From UBA8389 sp035719105 (GTDB lineage: Bacteria > Bacteroidota > Bacteroidia > Bacteroidales > UBA1402), in assembly GCA_035719105.1 (NCBI GenBank), contig DASTGN010000009.1, positions 1 to 64,000 of the forward strand: a DNA stretch of 64,000 nt, written 5' to 3'. The notes under the pieces were generated by a model, which had not been told where the DNA came from, made no database searches, and saw only the letters and a program-made list of their open reading frames with translations. Position 1 is the first letter of the stretch. Each line of letters starts with the position of its first letter. Positions 9,416 to 17,906 of the stretch are shown piece by piece. The position numbers and the translations under genes were made by a program.

Positions 9416-10540
9416 TTATTTTTCATTCCACATTCGCTTAATTTCTGAAGCAAACTGTTTTCCATAAACAAGTCCAATTCCAATAATGCATCCGAGGAAA
9501 ATCCAAAAAATGAGAATTTGCGGTCGGTTTGGTTTGGTTTTTTCAAGAGGGACTGAGACTGGCTCTACAATGGTAAAAACTGGTGTATCCTTCTTTACCT
9601 GAATTTTAGCTTGCTCGAGTTGTTTGGCTAATTCTTGATAAACCCCACTTGCAATACCATATTTTGTTTGGATTCGAGTGGTTTTAACTTGAGGAACACT
9701 GCTTGTCAAATCCTTATATTTGTCTGTATTTACAGCTATATTTATTTGGTAACCTTCTGCTTCTGCTTTGGCAACATTGTAACGTTCTTGAATAAAGTCG
9801 AGGTTGGCTTGCGATTTTTCAACCTTGAATTTGGTGATGTCACGTTGAAGTAATTCTTGTGCTTTCTGGGCTACTTGGGCAGCAGCAAAAGCTTCGGGCA
9901 TACGAACAACAAGGGTTAAGTAGCCATCTTTTTTCTCGACTTCCAAAGAGATGCATTGATCCAAGATTTTTTTTACGTCATTTTGTTTTTTGGTAAGACT
10001 GAGTGGCTGGCCAGTTATTGCTTTCGGGAGGGTTTGATCGTCGGGGGTTTTCCGAATGGCGCCCAAAATTACTCTTGGTAAACCGATGGTGTATTTCTTA
10101 AGGACACCAAGCAGATTGGGATTCCGATTTTGAGTGAAATAATCATAGAGTGAAACAGGTTTATCGAACTCCTTAAAATTGAAAGGGGTATTCATTAGCT
10201 CCAATTTGAAAGGAATACTACTGACAATTTTTGGATAGATTACTGGCGATAATTCGGCACTTTCGGCCATGCCTAGATCGACACCGGCCAAGGAGGCGAG
10301 GCTGCTTAAACTGGAGGTACTTTTGCCGCCGGTTTGGGGTACCATGATGGAGGTGGCAGTGTATTCGTTGGGGGTGAGAATGGCCACGAATACTCCTAAA
10401 ACGGTACCGATTATGATGGAAATTAGTATTGTTTTGCGACCTGCCCAAAGGGTTTTGGCAATAGCCATGAGGTCAATTTCTTCTACTGCTGCTTCAACAG
10501 GGTTGATGGGGGCGGTAGTATGATTTGAATCTGAAGTCAT
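9416..10540 (-). CDS. Wzz/YveK-like polysaccharide co-polymerase (chain length determinant)
   Basis: 374 residues. A cytoplasmic N-terminus is followed by a transmembrane helix at about 37-57 (TILISIIIGTVLGVFVAILT), the periplasmic Wzz domain (NEYTATSIMVPQTGG), a long helical region (about 210-310), and a second membrane helix (ILIFWIFLGCIIGIGLVYG) preceded by a Pro-rich PxxP motif (EKTKPNRPQ). No C-terminal BY-kinase domain is present. It regulates chain length in Wzy-dependent export. The start lies 25 bases after the Wza-like gene stop, in the usual Wza-Wzz order. Confidence 0.88.
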   Translation of the reverse strand: MTSDSNHTTAPINPVEAAVEEIDLMAIAKTLWAGRKTILISIIIGTVLGVFVAILTPNEYTATSIMVPQTGGKSTSSLSSLASLAGVDLGMAESAELSPVIYPKIVSSIPFKLELMNTPFNFKEFDKPVSLYDYFTQNRNPNLLGVLKKYTIGLPRVILGAIRKTPDDQTLPKAITGQPLSLTKKQNDVKKILDQCISLEVEKKDGYLTLVVRMPEAFAAAQVAQKAQELLQRDITKFKVEKSQANLDFIQERYNVAKAEAEGYQINIAVNTDKYKDLTSSVPQVKTTRIQTKYGIASGVYQELAKQLEQAKIQVKKDTPVFTIVEPVSVPLEKTKPNRPQILIFWIFLGCIIGIGLVYGKQFASEIKRMWNEK

Positions 10541-10565
10541 AATAAATGTATTTCTTGTGAAAAAT

Positions 10566-13298
10566 TTACAGACTACGCAAAAGTAGGATGACAGAAAGCG
10601 TTGACATCAAAGTGGCAAGACCTTTCGATATGGTAGCTTCCCAGTCCACCTTTTCTTTTGGTTTCAGGTCGGCTTCTACTTTGTCGGGATCCATTTTCAT
10701 GGTGATGTAGGAGCCGGGGACAACGGTGGGATAGGAATTGAAAAAGACCAGGTAGCGTTTGGTGGATTGCATTTGGTTGTTGGGATAGGTTACGGTGACG
10801 CTGTTGCGGTCGGCGTTCTTTTGAAAGCCACCGGCATAGTTGATAATGTACCATCTAGCGGATCTTCGACCTTGGAAAACAATGTTGCGAATTTTATTGG
10901 CGGTGGTGTCTATGGAGTATTGAGCCATGCGGGTGCCGGTTTCGAGGATGGCTACGGTGTTTTCCAAGCGGTTGATGTTGACCACATCGCCTTCGAAGAG
11001 GATGGGGTTTTGGCCGAGGTCGTTGGGATGGCGCATAGCTTTATTGAGTTGAACGGTGATTTGTCCGCGGTTGTTGTAGGTGCGGAAGAAGGAGGTTCCG
11101 TTGGGGTCGGCATTTCGTAACAGTCCACCTGCTCTGACGATGATATCGTGCAGAGTGGATTTATTGTTCTCAAGGACATAGACGCCTGGGTATTTGACTT
11201 GTCCGTTGAGTTCGACCGTGCGACCTAGAGAAAATTCTGGGGTCATTCGAACGACTATTTGGTCGTAGGGCTGTAGTGAGAAGGTTTTGGGTTGTACCAG
11301 CTGATAGTTGCTATCAACCTGAAGGGTAATGAGTTGCAGTTTGGTTCGTTCGGTTTGGGAAAGGACGGTCCTAAAGACTTCCACCCGGTTGAAGGCGGCT
11401 CCGACATTAAAGCCACCGGCATTGGTGAGCAGGTCGCGAAGGCTCATGGTTGGATCGAAGGTATAAGTGCTGGGATTTTTAACAGCACCCGAAATGCGGA
11501 GTTCGCCTACGTTTCGGTATGTGGTATTGTCGTATATGTTGAGTTGGTCACCGGGTTGGAGTTGCATCGAGCCAGCTGATTCGAGTTCGATTCGGATGTA
11601 CTTCATTTCGGTGGGGACAAAGAGGTTGCGTCTAAAGATGTAGGCAACGGGGTAAACGCTTTCTTTGAGGCCGCCGGCGTATTCGATGGCTTGAGCCACG
11701 GTGATGCGGTCGTTTAGTGCGAATTTGCGGGCAAAGGGCTTGCGGACTTGCCCGACAACAGAGATGGAATCGACATCACGATAGGATACTTGATTCATAA
11801 TATGCACGATATCACGGCCTTGCAGGGTGAAATCGGGTGCGTTGTTACTGCCAGGGAAGGGTACGGTTAAAAATTCGACGGTGCTGTCCGGGCGCATGCG
11901 TTCTACAAAAAGGAGGTCGGTCTTGGCTTGGTAGTTGGGTTTGGCATTGGCGAGCAACTTGGTAAGAGATGGGTTGCTGTTCAAGTCGAATTTACCTGGA
12001 TAATAGACACTTCCTACGACTTCAACAAATGCGTCGATGGGTTTGTTGATGGATTTGATGCGGACAATGTCGCCATCGGTCAAGGCTACTTTGGTTTTGT
12101 TACTAATAATATCGGCGAGGTTCCATTCAAAGAGTTTTTCTTCGCCGTTTACAAAGCGCTGTATTTGGATAAAGTCTGGAAATACGTCCATGGTAAGGCC
12201 TCCAGCATAGCGAATCAGGTCGTTGAGGTTTTCACCATCGATCATTTCGTAACGCATGGGGCGTTTTACGGCACCTTCAATATTGACAATTTTCTTGGCA
12301 ACGGGTACAAAAAGGATGTCGTTGTTTTGGAGGTCGAATTTGAACTGGGCGCTGGGGTCGTTCATGAATTCGTAGACGTCTATGGTTTTTTTGGTTTCAC
12401 CGCGAATCAACTGTATGGCACGAACCGATCCGAAATCGCTGACACCACCGGCTGCGCTCAGGGCGTTCAGTGCGGAGTTGAGGGCTGAGAGGGTGAAACC
12501 ACCGGAAATCTTCGTTTCACCATATACGTTTACAAGGACCGTTCTGGCTGTTACGATGGTGACTGCCAACTGATCGGCGCGGAAAAGATAGGAGCTTGAA
12601 AGGGATTCTTTGATGACTCGGCGGGCTTGTGCCAGGCTCAATCCTTTCAAGAAAATACGGGCTACGCCGGTGGGTTGAATATAACCTTCGTTCGTGATGC
12701 GTTGTTGGATATCGGTTTGAGACGCTCCGAAGATGGTGATGTGAACTTCGTCACCGGCACCGAGTACGTAGGTTTCGGGGGCTTGTGCGCCATCGGTGGT
12801 ACGGAAAACATCGAGGGAATGGTCGGTAAAAATGGAGTGTCCGTAAATATTGGAACCTTTGCGGGCAGAGGCCGTTTGTATGATACGCTGGGATGCATCG
12901 GCAGCTGCTTCTTCGGGAGTGGTGATGGGAGCGGGTTCCTGGGAGGCTATGGTTCCGGCTTGATTGGTAATTCCAGTGCCTGTGGTGCCTGTGCCGCCAA
13001 CATTGATACTGATGGCGGTGGCGTTTTTCTTCTCTGCTTGCAGCTCGTCAAGTGTTGCCATGACGCGGGATTGATAATTGGCGTATTCTGCCGGCGGTAC
13101 ATTATCGACATCGATGCCTTTTTGCAGGAGTCGTGTACGGACTTCCGTTTCGGTTAGGCCGCGTTTAAGCAGTTCTGCTTGGGCCATTTGCATCAGGGCT
13201 GGGTTTTGTGCTTGTACCTGATTAATGGCTACGGTGAGCGTGAATGCGGCGAGCAAACAGGCGTACAGTAATTTTCTGCGGCTGGATGATGATTTCAT
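10566..13298 (-). CDS. Wza-like outer-membrane polysaccharide export protein with SLBB repeats
   Basis: 910 residues. A signal peptide (to about residue 31, ending VQAQ) precedes a helical region, then the polysaccharide export domain at about 175-250 (PETYVLGAGDEVHITIFGAS). Several SLBB domains follow through to about residue 800 (for example VNVYGETKISGGFTL, VVGSVYYPGKFDL, VVGQVRKPFARKF, ISGAVKNPSTYTF, LNGQVKYPGVYVL). The C-terminus carries a hydrophobic helix (LATLMSTLSVILLLRSL). It is much longer than E. coli Wza (about 380) but typical of Bacteroidota exporters. It would form the outer-membrane channel paired with the Wzz-like protein downstream. Confidence 0.9.
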   Translation of the reverse strand: MKSSSSRRKLLYACLLAAFTLTVAINQVQAQNPALMQMAQAELLKRGLTETEVRTRLLQKGIDVDNVPPAEYANYQSRVMATLDELQAEKKNATAISINVGGTGTTGTGITNQAGTIASQEPAPITTPEEAAADASQRIIQTASARKGSNIYGHSIFTDHSLDVFRTTDGAQAPETYVLGAGDEVHITIFGASQTDIQQRITNEGYIQPTGVARIFLKGLSLAQARRVIKESLSSSYLFRADQLAVTIVTARTVLVNVYGETKISGGFTLSALNSALNALSAAGGVSDFGSVRAIQLIRGETKKTIDVYEFMNDPSAQFKFDLQNNDILFVPVAKKIVNIEGAVKRPMRYEMIDGENLNDLIRYAGGLTMDVFPDFIQIQRFVNGEEKLFEWNLADIISNKTKVALTDGDIVRIKSINKPIDAFVEVVGSVYYPGKFDLNSNPSLTKLLANAKPNYQAKTDLLFVERMRPDSTVEFLTVPFPGSNNAPDFTLQGRDIVHIMNQVSYRDVDSISVVGQVRKPFARKFALNDRITVAQAIEYAGGLKESVYPVAYIFRRNLFVPTEMKYIRIELESAGSMQLQPGDQLNIYDNTTYRNVGELRISGAVKNPSTYTFDPTMSLRDLLTNAGGFNVGAAFNRVEVFRTVLSQTERTKLQLITLQVDSNYQLVQPKTFSLQPYDQIVVRMTPEFSLGRTVELNGQVKYPGVYVLENNKSTLHDIIVRAGGLLRNADPNGTSFFRTYNNRGQITVQLNKAMRHPNDLGQNPILFEGDVVNINRLENTVAILETGTRMAQYSIDTTANKIRNIVFQGRRSARWYIINYAGGFQKNADRNSVTVTYPNNQMQSTKRYLVFFNSYPTVVPGSYITMKMDPDKVEADLKPKEKVDWEATISKGLATLMSTLSVILLLRSL

Positions 13299-13331
13299 GA
13301 ACGGGTATGTTTTGGTTGTTATGTGCTTAAG

Positions 13332-13457
13332 TTAAGAGAGTTTTTTTACAGCTTGCGTTATGGTTTGTTTTACTCGTTTCCAAGTAATTTCATTATCCAA
13401 AATTCTGGGTGAGAGGTCAGATTCTGCATCTTCAAAATAGGTTAGACCAATCGTGTT
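13332..13457 (-). pseudogene. C-terminal stump of an AbiEii/AbiGii-like nucleotidyltransferase toxin
   Basis: The segment LTYFEDAESD followed by an ITWKRVKQTI-type ending and KKLS matches the usual C-terminal end of AbiEii-family toxins in Bacteroidota (LTYFDDAE, then 'W..VK'). It has no N-terminal nucleotidyltransferase domain: only about 30 bases separate it from the DUF6922-like antitoxin stop, whereas a full toxin needs about 600-900 bases. An ORF from 13562 covers it but its first part overlaps the antitoxin gene out of frame, so it is best read as an internal-deletion remnant. Family recognition is by eye. Confidence 0.5.
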
Positions 13458-13488
13458 TCTTTTAAAGAGTCTAGCCCTTGTAATTGGA

Positions 13489-13788
13489 CTAGAAGTTCCA
13501 GTGTTGAGGGTTCGACGGTTTCGAGGTGTAACATCTGAAGTTTTCTTTAGGAATGTCGGCAATAGTGCTGATGAATGAGAGGGCTGTTTTATCTAATGTT
13601 CTGGCCTTTTGCATTTCTTCAGTTATGATTTGAAGACCGTAGAATTCTTTGATGAATTTCCAGTCGGGTAAGGTTCCATATTCCAAAACGCGTTGGATAA
13701 TGAATCTTTTATTCTTGTCGAAGCTCAGTTTGGTGAGTTCAACATCCCAAAAAAGATTGGGTGAAAATGATAATCTGTTTTCAATCAT
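13489..13788 (-). CDS. DUF6922-like protein, probable antitoxin of a decayed AbiE-type pair
   Basis: 99 residues. It reads LSFSPNLFWDV, then KNKRFIIQRVLEYGTLPDW and a C-terminal IPKENFRCY segment, which I recognise as the small DUF6922 protein commonly encoded just before AbiEii/AbiGii nucleotidyltransferase toxins in Bacteroidota. The toxin gene that should follow is reduced to a stump (13332-13457). Whether the solitary protein is still made or functional is unknown. It lies 30 bases downstream of the AAA ATPase gene and upstream of the Wza-like exporter. Confidence 0.6.
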   Translation of the reverse strand: MIENRLSFSPNLFWDVELTKLSFDKNKRFIIQRVLEYGTLPDWKFIKEFYGLQIITEEMQKARTLDKTALSFISTIADIPKENFRCYTSKPSNPQHWNF

Positions 13789-13818
13789 GTAGGTTAATTT
13801 TCACGGACATTTGCGACT

Positions 13819-14946
13819 TTACTTTTCAAGCCATAAGCCTAAAAATCGATCGTAAACGATGTATCCTTTTTCCGATTTATAGATGAGTTCATTTTCCATC
13901 AATTTATTCAAGGCTCGGCTAACACTGCTTGAATTTTTAAGGTTGTATTTGGAAACGAACTCTCCAGAATTGATTTGGGCTACGACTTTTTCTCTAGCGA
14001 CTGCCTTGAGCAGACTCACTTGTACGTCCGAATAAGCGTTGAGCAATTCCTGATACGCGTAGGTGTTTTCTTCGAGCAACTCCCCTATCGCATAATAAAC
14101 AAGGTCCAATTTGTCGATATTTTTTCGGTATTCATACAGACGATTCAGTGCAGCCTGAATGTACCAGGTATGTCCTTCAAAACGGGTGTAGATGAAATCA
14201 AAGCAATCGTGCGTGATGGAATATCTGTTTTTTTGAAAATGACTCGTTGCAAATTGTTCATACATGTCTTTATTAACGACATCAAGCGACATTATTTGAG
14301 TGCTTTGATAAAAGGGTCGTTTGGCAGACAAGAATATTTCGCTCATTAAGTGTTGTCTGCTGCCGGAAAAAATAAATTTTACATTGGGCAGAAATTGGAT
14401 GTAGGACCGCAACAGAGCTTCTGTTCCTTTTTCGGGGTATTCTGCCACTTGTTGAAACTCATCTAAAGCAATAAAGCATCTTTTTTGCGATTGTTTTAGG
14501 TACGAAAAAACTTCTTGCAAACTCTGATCAACGTTTTCCGGTTCAATTTTAATACTTAATTCGGGTTGCCCTGATAGAGGGTCGTAGGATAGCGTTGGAC
14601 GAAAACTTTTGAAAAAAGAGGCAAATTTTCGCATTGCTTTTTCCAAACTTAGATCCATTTTTCCAAGAACGCTTTCGGCGAAAACTTTGACAAAATCAGT
14701 GAGGTTTTGCGTGGAATAGATATCAATATAAATACTGACGGTATTTTTATCTTTTTGGGATAATTGATGAAAAACGTGATGAATAAGTCCTGTTTTGCCG
14801 TAACGACGGGGGCTGATCAACGAAATGTTCCGATCGTTTTCGAGAGCGGAAATAATCTTTGCTGATTCTGATTCACGGTCGCAGAAGTACTCAGGACTAT
14901 AATATCCAGAAAGTAAAAACGGGTTGTAAGGTCTATAAACTTTCAT
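13819..14946 (-). CDS. AAA-type ATPase with C-terminal winged helix (ATPase_2-like)
   Basis: 375 residues from the chosen start. It begins MKVYRPYNPFLLSGYYSPEY with a conserved 'F.DRE' entry, then Walker A SPRRYGKTGLIHHVF at about 45, Walker B FIALDEFQQ, and an arginine-finger style sensor FSGSRQHLM. The C-terminal part (about 285-375) looks like a winged helix (SSSVSRALNKLMENELIYKS). This is the archaeal/bacterial ATPase_2 pattern of standalone ATPases, common in Bacteroidota and of uncertain role. An upstream in-frame Met at 14973 would add nine non-conserved residues. It sits in the 5' accessory part of the polysaccharide operon. Confidence 0.8.
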   Translation of the reverse strand: MKVYRPYNPFLLSGYYSPEYFCDRESESAKIISALENDRNISLISPRRYGKTGLIHHVFHQLSQKDKNTVSIYIDIYSTQNLTDFVKVFAESVLGKMDLSLEKAMRKFASFFKSFRPTLSYDPLSGQPELSIKIEPENVDQSLQEVFSYLKQSQKRCFIALDEFQQVAEYPEKGTEALLRSYIQFLPNVKFIFSGSRQHLMSEIFLSAKRPFYQSTQIMSLDVVNKDMYEQFATSHFQKNRYSITHDCFDFIYTRFEGHTWYIQAALNRLYEYRKNIDKLDLVYYAIGELLEENTYAYQELLNAYSDVQVSLLKAVAREKVVAQINSGEFVSKYNLKNSSSVSRALNKLMENELIYKSEKGYIVYDRFLGLWLEK

Positions 14947-15066
14947 TGTACAAGGGTACGAAACATTTCGCAAAGTGCGATACGCAAAATGCGAGATTAT
15001 GCTTTATTACGTGACGAGGTTCGTCACTCCCAGGGCATGGGTGAGACGAAAGGTTGGTCATTCAAT

Positions 15067-15087
15067 AAAAAAACGCCAAGAGGCGCC
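15067..15087 (-). terminator. Possible weak terminator after the winged-helix regulator
   Basis: On the minus strand CGCC-TCTT-GGCG is followed directly by seven T residues. The stem is only 4 bp (slightly more with mismatches), so efficiency is doubtful. If active, it would separate upxY-hipBA-regulator from the export genes unless antiterminated by UpxY, which is a plausible design but inference. Confidence 0.35.
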
Positions 15088-15638
15088 TAACTACTTAAGG
15101 CAGTGAGGTCTTCTGACGTCCAAACCAGCAAAGACTTGGTCTTTTCCGGTAAATAATCGAGTAGCTCCTCGGGCGATACGGTGATGTAGCGTATCTTGAA
15201 GGAGATGCTTTCTTCGGCTTTGTGAACCAGAAGGTTCAGGTATTCTTGATCGAACTGGTCGCCTACCAGAACGAGGTCTATGACTTTACCAGGTTTCCCT
15301 TGGGCAAAGTCGTTGATAATGAAAGCTTTCTGGAGCTCCCCTACCCGCTTGACAACGTTATCGACCACTTGATTGATGCCAGTGAATTTAAGCAATAAGT
15401 GGTGGATGTCATTGAAATAAGGATGCTCGGTGTTGGCTTTGTAAATCTTTTTGTTTTGTTGGACTTCGGAGTTTAGCAGTTGAGCGTCTTCGAAGCGATT
15501 GAGTTCTTGGCGGATGCCATTGGTGGACTCTCCAAATTCTCCAGCTAGGTTGCGGAGATAGGCTGTCGTATTGCTGTTGATGAAGAACTTCATCAGCAAC
15601 TTGATGCGTGTTTTGGAGGTAATGAGACTGTCCAGCAT
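15087..15638 (-). CDS. Winged-helix regulator with nucleotidyltransferase-like domain
   Basis: 183 residues. The N-terminus MLDSLITSKTRIKLLMKFF with LRNLAGEFGESTNGIRQELN is an ArsR/MarR-like winged helix. After about residue 95 a domain with DFAQGKPGKVIDLVLVGDQ follows, which looks like a degenerate nucleotidyltransferase fold. Proteins of this form are repeatedly found near the start of Bacteroidota surface-polysaccharide loci and are annotated as transcriptional regulators. Here it is separated from upxY by hipBA. The target is unknown. Confidence 0.75.
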   Translation of the reverse strand: MLDSLITSKTRIKLLMKFFINSNTTAYLRNLAGEFGESTNGIRQELNRFEDAQLLNSEVQQNKKIYKANTEHPYFNDIHHLLLKFTGINQVVDNVVKRVGELQKAFIINDFAQGKPGKVIDLVLVGDQFDQEYLNLLVHKAEESISFKIRYITVSPEELLDYLPEKTKSLLVWTSEDLTALSS

Positions 15639-15758
15639 TAGTTTGAGTAGTTTAGTTACTCATTTATACTACGAAGATAGTGCTTACCTTTGATTAAACA
15701 AACTTGCAGATGCGGTTTTTTAATGAAAAAGATATAAAAGGGTGTGGCTCAGACGGCA

Positions 15759-16850
15759 TCAGAAGTTTCTCAAGCCGTTTTCGATGCATTCCACGACTTC
15801 CTTGGCTTTGGTTTTGGGGATACCGGCTAGGTCGGCGACCTGGAAGATATCGCTACGTTTGGGGCGACCGCTGTTGTTGACGGTGGTGGTGTGTTGGTTG
15901 CCGAAGCCGTTGCTGGGAAGCAGGTCGTAGGCTGGGGAGAGGAACCAGTCTTTGCCGCGGAGAATGAAGGCGAAGTTTTTGGCGTGGTCGTCTTTGTTGC
16001 CAATGAGGACATTGAACACCATGAGGCGGAAGAGTTTGATGACTTCGTCCATGTTGCGGGTGAGCTTGAAACAGGCAGCCAGGAGTACCTGGTAGTCGAG
16101 GCTGGGGATGCGATAGTCGGCGTGGAGCAGGCCGCCGGCACTCACCACGTGGTATTTTTCGCTGCCGTTTCGGTCAAAGCGTTGGGTGGCGAAGTACTTG
16201 CCTTCAAAGAGGCGGGTTTCGGGCATGTCGATGCCACATTGCTTAGCCAGGAGGGAGTAGCGGTATTCGATTTCACCGATGTTGGGTGGATCGATGCTGG
16301 CTTTGAACTTGACCAGCCATTCCTTGCCTTCTCGGGTGACGAAGACTTTGGGTTGGGCACCGCCGGACGAGCCGCCGACCAGGTAGAGTTCGTCCAGCTT
16401 CTCTGGAGTGTTGCCGTTCTGGGTACCGAGCAGAAGTTCAGCTTCCTGAGCCAGCTCGCTGAGAGTGGAGCGGTTTACTTGCTCGTTGACCAACGGGCTT
16501 ACGGGGTCGTACTCGAGGGCACCGCGGCCGGTGTTGCCGATGATGCTGAGCCGTTGGAGGATGCTGAGCGACTGGGGTTCAGTGCCGCGGTTTCGGAGGA
16601 AGCGGTCCAGAAGCAGACTCCCCCACCCGTCTGGCAGGCTGTCGTCGAACACACCGAAGTTGCCGTCAAAGGGACGGAGCTTGGCTTGGAACACGCCGGG
16701 TTTGAGCGGGAGGTGAAACGGGGAAATGGAGACTCCGGTTTTGATATAGTCGGTGTCGTACTCGAAGGCGCAGACGTAGTCGGGCGTCAAGGCGAGTTTC
16801 CCCACGAGTTGACCGTGCAGGCGTACGTTGAGCAGTTGGAGTTTATGCAT
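15759..16850 (-). CDS. hipA: HipA-family serine/threonine kinase toxin
   Basis: 363 residues. The N-terminal HipA subdomain (VCAFEYDTDYIKTG, then GVFDDSLPDGWGSLLLDR) is followed by the Gly-rich nucleotide loop GGSSGGAQPKVFV, the ATP-anchoring Lys in EWLVKFK, the catalytic loop FNVLIGNKDDHAKNF and the metal-binding LSPAYDLLPS. All kinase motifs appear intact. E. coli HipA phosphorylates glutamyl-tRNA synthetase and causes growth arrest; the substrate here is unknown. The start overlaps the hipB stop by 8 bases, so the pair is translationally coupled. It lies inside the UpxY-led operon, an unusual place. Confidence 0.88.
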   Translation of the reverse strand: MHKLQLLNVRLHGQLVGKLALTPDYVCAFEYDTDYIKTGVSISPFHLPLKPGVFQAKLRPFDGNFGVFDDSLPDGWGSLLLDRFLRNRGTEPQSLSILQRLSIIGNTGRGALEYDPVSPLVNEQVNRSTLSELAQEAELLLGTQNGNTPEKLDELYLVGGSSGGAQPKVFVTREGKEWLVKFKASIDPPNIGEIEYRYSLLAKQCGIDMPETRLFEGKYFATQRFDRNGSEKYHVVSAGGLLHADYRIPSLDYQVLLAACFKLTRNMDEVIKLFRLMVFNVLIGNKDDHAKNFAFILRGKDWFLSPAYDLLPSNGFGNQHTTTVNNSGRPKRSDIFQVADLAGIPKTKAKEVVECIENGLRNF

Positions 16851-17193
16851 TTTTTCGGCCCCTTTGTTTGGTTTTGGCTTTGGTAGTTGCGATAAGTTGG
16901 TCTATGCTTACGTATTGCTTTCGACCAAAAAGATCGTTGAAGGCTTCGGTGGCATCCAGTGCGATGGCTATCATGATTAGACTTTTGAGGGAGATCTCGC
17001 CGGTGTTTTCAAAGCGACGAAGGCTGGCGAAGGTGATGCCGGATTTGGCGGCCAGGGCTTTTTGGGTAAGGTTCAGCTCAAGCCGATTTTGACGGACGCG
17101 TTGGGCCAACTTGCTCATGATGTTAATTGGAGAGGCATCTTCGAGCCCAAATTCAGCAGCTAATATAGTAGCATTTAATTTTGATTTTTCCAT
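16843..17193 (-). CDS. hipB: HipB-like XRE antitoxin
   Basis: 116 residues from the Met at 17193 (MEKSKLNATILAAEFGLEDA). A helix-turn-helix follows at about 30-90: LAQRVRQNRLELNLTQKALA, then SGITFASLRRFENTGEISLK. A longer frame extends upstream to 17574 but overlaps upxY in another frame and has shadow composition, so it is rejected. HipB neutralises HipA and represses the operon by binding upstream palindromes. The EISLKSL stretch is shared with the orphan regulator at 30393-30785. Confidence 0.87.
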   Translation of the reverse strand: MEKSKLNATILAAEFGLEDASPINIMSKLAQRVRQNRLELNLTQKALAAKSGITFASLRRFENTGEISLKSLIMIAIALDATEAFNDLFGRKQYVSIDQLIATTKAKTKQRGRKNA

Positions 17194-17293
17194 TTTACGA
17201 ATACTATATTGTTCTTTATTGCAAATATAGTGAATGATTGTGGAAATGTCAAGGCTAGTTTGAAAATTCTCGTGTGAGAATTTTTTGAGGGAT

Positions 17294-17800
17294 TTACTCC
17301 ATTGTTTTAATGAAGGATAGGGGAACAGTGGTGAGGGCGCAGCCGAATTTTTCGAGTCGAATGACAACTTTGTGTTTGCCCTTGACTTCAATGAGTTCAC
17401 CCATAAGGCCTTGAAGGGGGCCTTTGCATATGGTGACGGTGATGCCTGGGGTGAATTCCTCGAGGGAGAATTCGACGGGTTCGTCGGAAAAATCGCACAT
17501 GAAGCGGAGGCGTTGGATTTGTGGGTCGGGAATGGGCACGGGCTTGTAGAATTCGCGGACGAAGGAGATGGCACCGTAGATGGAGAGGACGTTTCGGAAC
17601 TCGGTTTCGGCTATCCGGACAAAGATGTAACCGTGGATGACGGGGACAATGACTTCTTTGATGCGGTCGCTCCATTTGCGCTTGACGGTTTGCAGTGGCA
17701 GATAGTGTTCGATACCGGCTTCGGTAAAGCGTTCGCTGACTTTCTTTTCTGCGCGGGGGGCTGTATATAGGGCGTACCAGTGTTTTTCGAAGGATTTCAT
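17294..17800 (-). CDS. UpxY-family transcription antiterminator (NusG-like)
   Basis: 168 residues from the Met of MKSFEKHWYALYTAPRAEKK. NusG N-terminal domain with HWYALYTAPRAEKKV, QTVKRKWSDR, VIHGYIFVR and FVREFY; the C-terminal KOW-like domain has FTPGITVTICKGPLQGL. UpxY proteins travel with the RNA polymerase that made them and allow readthrough of long capsule operons in Bacteroides. It is the first gene after the promoter near 17.83 kb, as expected. An in-frame Met at 17827 is less likely because it lies inside the promoter. No UpxZ inhibitor gene is present. Confidence 0.88.
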   Translation of the reverse strand: MKSFEKHWYALYTAPRAEKKVSERFTEAGIEHYLPLQTVKRKWSDRIKEVIVPVIHGYIFVRIAETEFRNVLSIYGAISFVREFYKPVPIPDPQIQRLRFMCDFSDEPVEFSLEEFTPGITVTICKGPLQGLMGELIEVKGKHKVVIRLEKFGCALTTVPLSFIKTME

Positions 17801-17824
17801 TTTGTGCTGGATTGATGTTCTTAG

Positions 17825-17832
17825 CAAAGATA
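17825..17832 (-). promoter_or_regulatory. Bacteroidota -7 box for upxY
   Basis: The minus strand reads TATCTTTG, an exact TAnnTTTG match, 25 bases upstream of the upxY start. No clear -33 TTTG is seen. Confidence 0.55.
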
Positions 17833-17839
17833 GGAAGGA

Positions 17840-17870
17840 TTTGGGATTATGTAAGTATATCGTATCTTTG
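17840..17870 (+). promoter_or_regulatory. Bacteroidota promoter for the first histidine kinase
   Basis: TTTG at 17840-17843 and TATCTTTG at 17863-17870 with a 19-base spacer match the Bacteroidota -33/-7 promoter. It is divergent from, and interleaved with, the upxY -7 box, so the two transcripts may compete. Confidence 0.65.
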
Positions 17871-17906
17871 AATCTAAAATAAGTTCAAATTTACAATTTC
17901 TTATTC

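Noticed and set aside
12627..13157. 176-codon plus-strand ORF, Gly-rich
   Set aside because: Antisense shadow of the Wza-like gene, which has a signal peptide and SLBB motifs.
15011..15027. GTGACGA-GGT-TCGTCAC palindrome between the ATPase and the winged-helix gene
   Set aside because: 7-bp arms with a 3-base centre could be an operator or a chance hairpin; there is no T-tract and no second copy to support a function.
15891..16886. 331-codon plus-strand ORF
   Set aside because: It is the antisense shadow of hipA, which has all kinase motifs in its own frame.
17194..17574. 5' extension of the hipB frame to 17574
   Set aside because: It overlaps upxY in another frame, has Ser/Pro/Asn-rich shadow composition, and the HipB domain starts at the Met at 17193.
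17825..17870. Invertible capsule promoter
   Set aside because: The inverted repeat is only 8 bp and is fully explained by two divergent -7 boxes; no recombinase gene is nearby.
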